Positions 1-6,402 of a stretch of 14,223 bases of DNA are shown one piece after another. How positions within the stretch are numbered: position 1 is the first letter of the stretch; every line of letters begins with the position of its first letter. This DNA is from EX4572-165 sp002254885 (lineage in GTDB: Archaea > Thermoplasmatota > E2 > DHVEG-1). The notes under the pieces were generated by a model, which worked only from the letters and a program-made list of their open reading frames with translations, ran no database searches and was not told where the DNA came from. The translations under genes were made by a program, and so were the position numbers. The stretch lies in the NCBI GenBank assembly GCA_029939595.1, contig JAOZSQ010000054.1, positions 1 through 14,223 on the forward strand, given 5' to 3'.

Positions 1-191
1 AAACGCTGTATCTCATCTTTTAATTGTTGATTTTCCTGTTTCAACTTCTCAATTGCTTTTGCTTGCAGCTCAATAAAATTTAACAATTGACCAAACAAGG
101 CTTTAACTTTATCAATATCATTAAAATCAAATTCATCAGGATTAAAAGATTTAATGTTCTGTGGAATTTTCACAGTTTCCACCTCAAACAT
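1..191 (-). CDS. Partial protein, N-terminus with coiled coil; possible IS66-like transposase
   Basis: An open frame runs on the minus strand from ATG at 191 off the left edge, giving 63 residues with no stop; an in-frame TAG at 201-203 limits it upstream. The peptide begins MFEVETVKIPQNIKSFNPDE, has a short acidic segment, and ends in a heptad-rich Lys/Glu/Gln helix (about residues 32-63, with KLKQENQQLKDEIQR). From memory of the family, IS66-type transposases start this way, with a leucine-zipper-like segment before a zinc finger and the DDE domain, but the catalytic part lies outside the window. No Shine-Dalgarno site precedes the ATG. The assignment to a transposase is inference; any protein with an N-terminal coiled coil could look like this. 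That the frame is coding is likelier than its family. Confidence 0.5.
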   Translation of the reverse strand, partial: MFEVETVKIPQNIKSFNPDEFDFNDIDKVKALFGQLLNFIELQAKAIEKLKQENQQLKDEIQR

Positions 192-382
192 AATTGTTTT
201 CTATCAATCCAAATCATTAGCAAATGCATCCCAACACGAACATCTGTTATAGAATTTCAAATACAGTAATTTTTTGGTATTTTAAAAAAATATAAAATTA
301 CCACACAATATTGGGCAAGTTCATATTTTGTATAATTAAAGAATAATATTAAAAAAAGTAACCTTAAAAAAGATCAATAGGA

Positions 383-2983
383 TTATTCATCTGAATAGTA
401 ACAATGACCATTTCTTCCTTTTTTTACAATTTTAATAATTCCATTTCTTTCCATCATTTTAATATTGTAATTAATTGTCTGCTGTTTTTTCCCAATTTTC
501 TCCGTTATTTCTTTTTGTGTTATACCGTTTTTATTTTTTATCAGATCTATAATTTCAAGTTGTAAGTTTGAAAATCGATATTTTTCATCTTTTGGAAACT
601 TTATCTTAGTTGGATAAAAAACACGATATCTTATTCCTTCTCTTCTTGATTTTATCATTTCCATTTTTTCAAGCATATTCAGGTGATGGGAAAGGGTTCC
701 ATTTCCAACTCCTATTTTATTCATTATTTCTGTATAATTTGTCCCGGGGTTGGATTCAATATAACCAAATATCCTACCTCTGACAAAATTATCAAGCGAT
801 TCACTCTTTTTCACTCTTGTAAAAAGAGGTACAAATGGTATTAACAATGAAAACAGTTTGTATTTCCCTGTTTCCGTTAGAGCAACGAAAATAGCAACCA
901 GAGCTCCGATTCCTGATGCAGCAATCATTGTGGGTATTAAAAAACCTGGTGAGTCTATAATGCCTTGATGAACGGTTATTTGCATATATTCAATGTCGCT
1001 TGAAATTCCACCATCTCCAATTGCTTGTAAATAGATTAAATCAGTAAATGAAGATGTATTCTCTGGCAGAGAATTTGCTGAAATATTCAAATAATAGTTA
1101 ACTTCTTCTAAATCAATTAGGTTAATAAAAGGGGTGATTGGAGTTATTGAAAGGTTCTCTTGATTTAAAACCTTTACATAAACATTGCTAACTGATCCAT
1201 TATAACAAATTATTGATACTGGAACTTTTTTATATGAATTTTCTAGAATCTCTACCTGACTCCACTTACCAATTGATACTACAAGCTGAGAATTTTCTCC
1301 AAATCCTGTATTATTAACTATTAATGAATTACTTGCACGATTATTATTTGTGTTTTGTTCAGGTGGATATGAATCATTAATGGTTAAAATGAATTCATGA
1401 GAACGATACTCATCAATTTCATGATCAACTGAGGCAATAGTAGATTCACCTGCTTGTATTACAACATAATCTGATCCAATGAAATTTGAACCTTCATAAA
1501 AATTAATTACACTGGTTGCATCGAGTAATCCATTATTATGAATTGAACCATAAATTGTTATTGTTTCACCCACAAATGGATTATTATTTGAAAACACAAT
1601 ATCTTGATTATTTAAATAAAGATCAGGGATCGATGATGGATCATCTTCGTCATATTTTCCTAATATTTTTAAATTATCAAAAATTGTTTTTTGAACATGT
1701 CCGCCGAAATGAATATAATAGTTTGGAAATGATTTTTGAATTTCTATATCATATCCATTTACTGAGACTGATGTTTTATATTGTGAAAATGTTATCTCCA
1801 TGGAATATATTTTTTCTGGTATATAGTTTCCAAGTTGATATTGAGCGCCATCCAGATCTCGAATAAATAGAATTCGATTATTATCATTTCCAGCCATTAA
1901 TTCAATATACTTATTTCCAAGAGGCCATCCAGAATTGTGTATCTCTCCTGAATCTAAAAATTTTAGTATTGATTGATATTCATTATAAACTCTAATTTCT
2001 TGTATTTGAAAATCAAGTGTAACTTTTGTGTCTAATGGGAAACCTTCTTTTGAAATAATTCCACAAGAATGTGTCCAATCATTATATGCATTGATATACA
2101 ATTTTTTATTGAAAATAAATGCTTTTTTTCCAAGATTTTTTAAAAGTACATTATCAACAAAATTCCATTTATCCCTATCAATAAAATAACTATTCCATCC
2201 TTCTTCAAAAACTTTAACTTCATAAATATATTCATTATCATCAATTTCTTGGTCTGCAATAAGATTATATTCTGTTTTAATTTCAAATGATGATAGATTT
2301 TCATGATATATTTTAATTTCATCAATTATACCTTCATAAAAAAATCCAGTTCCTAACCTAGAACCAATGTATAGATCCCTATCTGTATTTTTTAAATTAA
2401 AATTCTTTGAAGTTTGATAATCTAAAATCCCATTAATATAAATTTTAAAAACATCATTATCATGATCATAAGTCATTGTAACCATTGACCATTGATAAAT
2501 TTGTAGATTTGATAGGCTATATCCGGGATATGTACCTCCATCTAAATTATCAAATGTAATTGTTAGATCATCATTATGTGATCTAATACCCCATGAACCT
2601 TCATCATTAAAACCTGTATATGTTTTAGATAAGAATCTCATTTGTCTTTCATTTTCTTTGGGATAACACCAAAAAGATATTGTAAAACTTGTATTATCAA
2701 AATCTAATTCATCAGAATCATTAATAATTACATAATCATCAATACCATCAAATTCAAGAGCATTGCCAATAATTCCCTCTACAATTGAAGAACCATGTAC
2801 AATTCCATCGTTATTGTTAATTGAATCATATACAATATTACCATCGGATTCATCAAAATTCCAATACGCAATCAAACCAGAAGATTCGCCTTTAACATTA
2901 ATTTGATTAGTCGATATTACCATTTGAATTATTAAAATTGAAAGTATTAATGCAATAAGCACTCTGGTTCTATTTTCACTCAT
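383..2983 (-). CDS. Membrane-anchored LamG/CARDB protein with two cytoplasmic winged-helix domains
   Basis: About 866 residues. An N-terminal signal or anchor helix (about 7-25) is followed by a LamG/concanavalin-like jellyroll (about 36-241, starting LIAYWNFDES), a second beta-rich domain (about 255-442), a CARDB-type Ig-like domain (about 454-557, with PFVGETITI and HNNGLLDA) and another Ig-like region (about 563-674). A hydrophobic helix at 681-702 crosses the membrane. The cytoplasmic tail has two winged helices: 731-793 (NYTEIMNKIGVGNGTLSHHL) and 803-866 (ITQKEITEKIGKKQQTINYN). At least nine N-x-S/T sequons lie before the helix, in keeping with an outside location. The likely role is a one-component regulator in which a surface glycan- or ligand-binding part controls DNA binding at the membrane. 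ATG at 2983 was chosen because GGAG stands 6 nt before it; a TTG at 2995 would add four residues and lies about 10 nt after a stronger GGAGG. The ligand is unknown. Confidence 0.85.
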   Translation of the reverse strand: MSENRTRVLIALILSILIIQMVISTNQINVKGESSGLIAYWNFDESDGNIVYDSINNNDGIVHGSSIVEGIIGNALEFDGIDDYVIINDSDELDFDNTSFTISFWCYPKENERQMRFLSKTYTGFNDEGSWGIRSHNDDLTITFDNLDGGTYPGYSLSNLQIYQWSMVTMTYDHDNDVFKIYINGILDYQTSKNFNLKNTDRDLYIGSRLGTGFFYEGIIDEIKIYHENLSSFEIKTEYNLIADQEIDDNEYIYEVKVFEEGWNSYFIDRDKWNFVDNVLLKNLGKKAFIFNKKLYINAYNDWTHSCGIISKEGFPLDTKVTLDFQIQEIRVYNEYQSILKFLDSGEIHNSGWPLGNKYIELMAGNDNNRILFIRDLDGAQYQLGNYIPEKIYSMEITFSQYKTSVSVNGYDIEIQKSFPNYYIHFGGHVQKTIFDNLKILGKYDEDDPSSIPDLYLNNQDIVFSNNNPFVGETITIYGSIHNNGLLDATSVINFYEGSNFIGSDYVVIQAGESTIASVDHEIDEYRSHEFILTINDSYPPEQNTNNNRASNSLIVNNTGFGENSQLVVSIGKWSQVEILENSYKKVPVSIICYNGSVSNVYVKVLNQENLSITPITPFINLIDLEEVNYYLNISANSLPENTSSFTDLIYLQAIGDGGISSDIEYMQITVHQGIIDSPGFLIPTMIAASGIGALVAIFVALTETGKYKLFSLLIPFVPLFTRVKKSESLDNFVRGRIFGYIESNPGTNYTEIMNKIGVGNGTLSHHLNMLEKMEMIKSRREGIRYRVFYPTKIKFPKDEKYRFSNLQLEIIDLIKNKNGITQKEITEKIGKKQQTINYNIKMMERNGIIKIVKKGRNGHCYYSDE

Positions 2984-3003
2984 TTTTTTCTCCAAATAAT
3001 CAT
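2980..3003 (-). other. Possible 7-codon leader ORF overlapping the LamG gene start
   Basis: Just downstream of a GGAGGG sequence (3005-3010), ATG at 3001-3003 opens a mini-ORF encoding MIIWRKK. Its TGA (2980-2982) overlaps the ATG of the LamG-winged-helix gene as ATGA. The Shine-Dalgarno to ATG distance is only 1-2 nt, which is too short for normal initiation, so the same GGAGG may instead serve the TTG at 2995. This is a start-site ambiguity rather than a proven gene. Confidence 0.2.
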
Positions 3004-3049
3004 GCCCTCCTTTTTGTAAACAGGATATCTCTCATAATATATGAAATAT

Positions 3050-3062
3050 CTAAATAAAAATA
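3050..3062 (-). promoter_or_regulatory. Possible TATA box of the LamG regulator gene
   Basis: The minus strand reads AATATTTTTATTTAG here, a TATA-like element about 70-80 bp upstream of the ATG. It would place a transcript start near 3030 and give a leader that includes the GGAGG site at 3006-3010. The whole gap is AT-rich, so chance matches are likely. Confidence 0.25.
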
Positions 3063-3081
3063 TTGCGATATGATTATTTTG

Positions 3082-3098
3082 ATATTATTGAATAATAT
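3082..3098. repeat. 17-bp palindrome after the glutamine synthetase stop
   Basis: ATATTATT (3082-3089) and AATAATAT (3091-3098) form perfect 8-bp arms around a single G. The palindrome lies 10 bp past the stop codon of the glutamine synthetase-family gene and upstream of the putative TATA box of the LamG gene. It could be a terminator stem of the first gene or an operator for the second. On the minus strand no T-tract follows directly, which slightly favours the operator reading. Being all A/T except the centre, it may also be chance. Confidence 0.35.
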
Positions 3099-3107
3099 TT
3101 TTCAATT

Positions 3108-4409
3108 TTAACAGTGTAAATAATATTTCACATCAACATCAGATACTTCTGAAAGATATTTGTTTAATTCCTCTTTTTTTAGTTGGATATAGGTTTCAAC
3201 TAGCTCTTTTCCCATTGCTTGTTTTAGATAATCATTTTGATCTAATTCTTGCAATGCTTCATACAGTGTAGAAGGTAGTCGACTTATACCTAGTGAATCT
3301 AATTCTTTTGCAGACATTTCATATATATTTTGATTTATTGGATCAATAAGGCGTTTATTTTCTATTCCATCTAGGCCGGCATAGATTAATGCAGCAAAAA
3401 ACAGATAAGGATTTGCAGATGGATCACCATTTCTTACTTCAATATCAATATTTTTTTTCTCAGCAATCCTAATAAGACTACTACGATTATGACTTCCCCA
3501 GGCAATATATAAAGGTGCCTCATAATGCGGGATCAATCGTTTATATGAGTTCATTGTTGGATTTGCAAATGCTGCAATACTTTTTGCATGGTGCAGAATC
3601 CCTCCGATGAAATATTTTGCTGTTTGACTAAGATAATTTTCATCATGTTCATCATAGAATATGTTTTGATTTTCATTTAATAGTTTAATGTGAGCATGCA
3701 TTCCATTTCCTGATTCATCTGCAAAGAGTTTAGGGATGAATGTTACCTGCATATTTGAGTCACTTGCAAGATCTTTGGAGAGATATTTGAAATACATACA
3801 GAAATCTGCTGCTGCTACTGCTGAAAGGGGCTTTATTTCGACTTCATGTTGATATCGGCCGTTCTCATGATGATGATATTTCACATCAATATTGCTTTTT
3901 AAGAGAGCTCCTGAAAGGTTTTTTCGAAAATCTTTTACATCATCAACTGGTGGTGGTGTGAAATATGCCATATTTGCAAGGGGTTCATAGAGATTTTTTG
4001 TTTCATCTGGTAAAATGAAGAATTCCATTTCAGGTGCGATAAAAATGTCCTGATAGCCTTTTTCTTTTGCATCAGAAACTGCTTTTTTTAATGTGTTTCT
4101 TGAATCAAGAGGTGATGGTTCATGGGTTGTATCATAGATGTCAGCAATGATACGTGCCTCATGGTTTTCATGAGGTAGGATTAGAAATGTACTTGGATCT
4201 GGAACTGCAAGCATGTCTGATGCTTCCACAGGGTTTACACCTATGGATGATCCATCAAAACCGCAGCCATGGGCGATTATGTTATCTTTTATGAATTGAT
4301 CAGAATGGTAATGAACTGCTCGTAATTTTCCAAGTAGGTCTGTGAAATGAAGTTGGATCCAGTGAATGTTATGTTGCTTTATGTTTTCTTTTAAGGGGCT
4401 ATTATTCAT
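3108..4409 (-). CDS. glnA: Glutamine synthetase family protein (class I-like)
   Basis: The 433 residues match the length of archaeal GSI-alpha enzymes, which condense glutamate and ammonia with ATP to make glutamine. The N-terminal beta-grasp part (about 12-100) has FTDLLGKLRAV and FDGSS (D52). The catalytic part keeps the metal and substrate residues: E127 and E129 in PEMEF, E182, E189 in QHEVEIKP, H238 in NGMHAH, NSYKRL (287-292), E297 in YEAP, and E324/R326 in IEVRNGDPSANPY. Two places differ from textbook GSI: the stretch after DGSS reads IGVNPVEASDM rather than the usual G-F-containing segment, and the usual PGYEAP is PHYEAP (H295). The ATG at 4409 has no Shine-Dalgarno site but a TATA box about 27 bp upstream, so the mRNA is probably leaderless. 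It could be true glutamine synthetase or a gamma-glutamyl-amine ligase paralogue; no nitrogen-regulatory gene is adjacent. Confidence 0.88.
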   Translation of the reverse strand: MNNSPLKENIKQHNIHWIQLHFTDLLGKLRAVHYHSDQFIKDNIIAHGCGFDGSSIGVNPVEASDMLAVPDPSTFLILPHENHEARIIADIYDTTHEPSPLDSRNTLKKAVSDAKEKGYQDIFIAPEMEFFILPDETKNLYEPLANMAYFTPPPVDDVKDFRKNLSGALLKSNIDVKYHHHENGRYQHEVEIKPLSAVAAADFCMYFKYLSKDLASDSNMQVTFIPKLFADESGNGMHAHIKLLNENQNIFYDEHDENYLSQTAKYFIGGILHHAKSIAAFANPTMNSYKRLIPHYEAPLYIAWGSHNRSSLIRIAEKKNIDIEVRNGDPSANPYLFFAALIYAGLDGIENKRLIDPINQNIYEMSAKELDSLGISRLPSTLYEALQELDQNDYLKQAMGKELVETYIQLKKEELNKYLSEVSDVDVKYYLHC

Positions 4410-4420
4410 ATGAGATGAAG

Positions 4421-4440
4421 TATAAAACAGTCTTTTATAA
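4421..4440 (-). promoter_or_regulatory. TATA box within an inverted repeat, glutamine synthetase promoter
   Basis: On the minus strand TTATAAAAG (4432-4440) stands about 27 bp before the ATG at 4409, the archaeal TATA-to-start distance for a leaderless transcript. It forms half of a perfect inverted repeat, TATAAAA (4421-4427), CAGTC, TTTTATA (4433-4439). A repressor bound to both arms would block TBP, but no regulator is identified. It does not resemble the GGAA-N6-TTCC operator of the methanogen nitrogen repressor NrpR. Confidence 0.6.
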
Positions 4441-4524
4441 GGTTATATGGTAAAAAAGACCTCAGATTGTATATATTTATTTAAAATGAAGAATTATTTT
4501 GCTTTTTTACTAAAAATTTATAGA

Positions 4525-4534
4525 AAATTATAAA
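4525..4534 (+). promoter_or_regulatory. Possible TATA box of the 151-residue membrane protein gene
   Basis: AAATTATAAA lies about 40 bp upstream of the ATG at 4571, which would place the transcript start near 4556 and leave a short leader of about 15 nt containing only weak purine-rich sequence. Confidence 0.35.
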
Positions 4535-4570
4535 CCCTTCAAAATCAATACGAGAGTGTGAAAGAGTATT

Positions 4571-5026
4571 ATGCAAATGGGAGCAATTAACACAAAACAA
4601 TCAAAATTTAAAATAAAGGATTTATTGTTACTTCCAAAATTGTTTCTTGTTATTACAGTTGTTCTGATCATGTGGGTTGTTATTGTTCTTAGTGGTCCGA
4701 TGTTTGGTGTTTTTGAACCTGATTGGGCAGGTCTTTCACCTTCTTTATGGTTGCTGATGGTATCTATTTTTATTGGGATATTCATTGTTATTGATATCAT
4801 TTTATATGCAACTCCACGTTTTTTTGTAGATCAATCTAAATTAGAATTTAGCACAGTTGAATTACCAGAGATTGAAAATCGCAATGGAAAACAGGTCCAT
4901 GAATTTACTTATCCAGTTGGTGTAAAGGGTGGTGTATTCAGCAAGACCTATGTTCAAATTGAACAAAACAAGATTCTTCGTATTAGAAATCTTATGATTA
5001 AAAAAGAAGAAATTTGGAAAAAATAA
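4571..5026 (+). CDS. Uncharacterised two-helix membrane protein
   Basis: The family is not recognised. The 151 residues comprise a basic N-terminus (KQSKFKIK), a hydrophobic helix at about 24-42, a short loop with two prolines and a tryptophan (GPMFGVFEPDWAGLSPS), a second helix at about 58-80, and a soluble tail of about 70 residues rich in beta-prone segments and ending in a Lys/Glu-rich stretch (MIKKEEIWKK). The positive-inside rule predicts both termini in the cytoplasm. No cysteine pairs, nucleotide-binding motif or protease signature is visible. The start at 4571 is uncertain by two codons because another ATG follows at 4577. The gene stands alone on the plus strand between minus-strand genes, with its own promoter and terminator. 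No function can be given. Confidence 0.75.
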   Translation: MQMGAINTKQSKFKIKDLLLLPKLFLVITVVLIMWVVIVLSGPMFGVFEPDWAGLSPSLWLLMVSIFIGIFIVIDIILYATPRFFVDQSKLEFSTVELPEIENRNGKQVHEFTYPVGVKGGVFSKTYVQIEQNKILRIRNLMIKKEEIWKK

Positions 5027-5051
5027 TTCATTTTTTTTTTTTGATGAATTA
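5024..5051 (+). terminator. Terminator with inverted repeat and T-tract
   Basis: TAATTCAT (5024-5031) and ATGAATTA (5044-5051) form perfect 8-bp arms enclosing a run of twelve T (5031-5042) and a G. The left arm begins at the stop codon of the 151-residue protein. An oligo-T run alone is enough for archaeal RNA polymerase to terminate; the arms may add a hairpin. It sits between two convergent genes. Confidence 0.6.
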
Positions 5052-5071
5052 ATTATTTTTGTAAAGAGGGC

Positions 5072-6241
5072 TTAGTTTAATTGTTTTTCAAGATTAAGAA
5101 TATCTGTATAAATTATTTCACAATCATTAATTTTGGTTTTTCCCTTTTTTCCTTTGAGTGTTACAACAATGGCAGTTTTTGGTTTATATGTTTCAATAAA
5201 TGATCGCATACTTCTTTCTATTTTTCCAATATCTGCTTGAATTTTTACTTCTATTGGAATTATATTGTTTTCCTTTTCAATTACAAAATCAACTTCTGTT
5301 TTAGTTTTTGTTCTCCAGTACTTAGGAGAAAAACCTATTTTTAATAATTCAGTTAAAACATAGTTTTCAAATAACTTTCCATCTAGGTTAACATCAAACT
5401 TTTTAGCGATAATATTTCTTAAACCAGTATCTACAAAATACAATTTTGGTTGTTTAACAATCTCCTTTTTTTTATTTGTAAAAAATGGCAGAACCCTATA
5501 AATTAAATAACTTTTTTCCATGGCATCGAAATATTTTTTAACAGTTTGAAATGACATATTCAGATCACTACTAATTTTATCATATGATACGATATCTCCA
5601 ATAGAAAAAGCAAGGTATTTGGAGAATTCTTCAAGAGTTCTTATGTCCTCAATAGAAAAGGTACGTGCAACATCTTTCAATAGCATGGTATCATAAAGGT
5701 CGCTTAGAATTGTTTTTTTCATATCAATGTCTTCGGTTAAAACAGCTCTTGGATAACCGCCATAAGTTGCATGTTCCCAGATCAATCGATTTAAAATTTT
5801 AGATGTTACTTCCTTTTGAGATATGGCAGTTAAGAATTCTTTAAAAGAAAATGGGAATAATTTTAGAATTGATACTCTGCCCACAAGAAATGATAGAATC
5901 TCTTTTGACAGTATTATTTCTGAACTTGATGTAATCCATAGGTGATGGTCTGAGTCGACAAGATATTTTAATTTTATACCGGCATTCTTACAATATTGAA
6001 TTTCATCTAAAACAGAAATATTATAGCTTGAAATGAATTGTTTTTCAAATTTTTTTATATCATCTTCAAATAGGGATCTAGCATCTGGATCGTCAAATAA
6101 TATATATGAAGAGTTTTTATTTTCTATCTGTTTTTTAAGAAAAGTAGTTTTTCCTGCTTGTCTTGCGCCAACTACTGCAACCATATTATAATTCTTGGAA
6201 ATTTTATCAAATTTATTTCTTATGTTTCTTTTAACATACAT
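5072..6241 (-). CDS. AAA-type ATPase with C-terminal DUF4143 domain
   Basis: The 389 residues have the build of the AAA_14/DUF4143 ATPases that are widespread in archaea and bacteria. Walker A is GARQAGKTT (25-33), Walker B is ISVLDE (75-80), a sensor-like segment LWITSSSE follows (101-108), and GGYPRAV (161-167) is the usual family signature. A helical/winged middle part spans about 195-250. The C-terminal half carries a PD-(D/E)xK-like pattern: E292, D318 in TEVDFV, and E331-V-K333 in IPIEVK. The family's biological role is not established; membership in defence or toxin-like systems has been suggested, and many genomes carry several copies. The ATG at 6241 lacks a Shine-Dalgarno site but has a TATA box 26 bp upstream. 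The gene is complete and stands alone. Confidence 0.88.
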   Translation of the reverse strand: MYVKRNIRNKFDKISKNYNMVAVVGARQAGKTTFLKKQIENKNSSYILFDDPDARSLFEDDIKKFEKQFISSYNISVLDEIQYCKNAGIKLKYLVDSDHHLWITSSSEIILSKEILSFLVGRVSILKLFPFSFKEFLTAISQKEVTSKILNRLIWEHATYGGYPRAVLTEDIDMKKTILSDLYDTMLLKDVARTFSIEDIRTLEEFSKYLAFSIGDIVSYDKISSDLNMSFQTVKKYFDAMEKSYLIYRVLPFFTNKKKEIVKQPKLYFVDTGLRNIIAKKFDVNLDGKLFENYVLTELLKIGFSPKYWRTKTKTEVDFVIEKENNIIPIEVKIQADIGKIERSMRSFIETYKPKTAIVVTLKGKKGKTKINDCEIIYTDILNLEKQLN

Positions 6242-6262
6242 ATGGTATAGTTATGAGTTAAA

Positions 6263-6272
6263 GATATAAAAA
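6263..6272 (-). promoter_or_regulatory. TATA box of the DUF4143 ATPase gene
   Basis: On the minus strand TTTTTATATC is centred about 26 bp before the ATG at 6241. With no Shine-Dalgarno site in between, this points to a leaderless transcript starting at or next to the ATG. Confidence 0.55.
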
Positions 6273-6293
6273 TATTACTATTATTGAATCGTA

Positions 6294-6348
6294 GTTTAAT
6301 TTTAGTATACTTATAATTAAACTCTTGTTTAGTAATAGTTAATTAAAC
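6294..6348. repeat. Cluster of AATTAAAC repeats upstream of the ATPase gene
   Basis: GTTTAATT (6294-6301) and AATTAAAC (6315-6322) are perfect inverted copies around a loop that holds the palindrome GTATAC (6305-6310); a further direct copy, AATTAAAC, lies at 6341-6348. The cluster is just upstream of the ATPase TATA box and downstream of the top6A stop. It may be a regulatory site or, being A/T-rich, chance. Confidence 0.3.
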
Positions 6349-6402
6349 CTGTAAGGTTATGGCATTGATATTTAACAAGAAAGAAAAACTCATTTAAAAC
6401 CT

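Noticed and set aside
87..269. Plus-strand 60-codon frame
   Set aside because: It is antisense to the partial coiled-coil frame at 1-191, has no start signals and a low-complexity hydrophobic/basic composition.
192..382. IS terminal repeat or target-site duplication
   Set aside because: The gap is A/T-rich with scattered short repeats, but no inverted pair could be matched to a transposon end within the window.
4528..4800. Minus-strand 90-codon frame
   Set aside because: It lies opposite the membrane protein at 4571-5026, which has plausible helices, a promoter and a terminator; the antisense peptide shows no domain.
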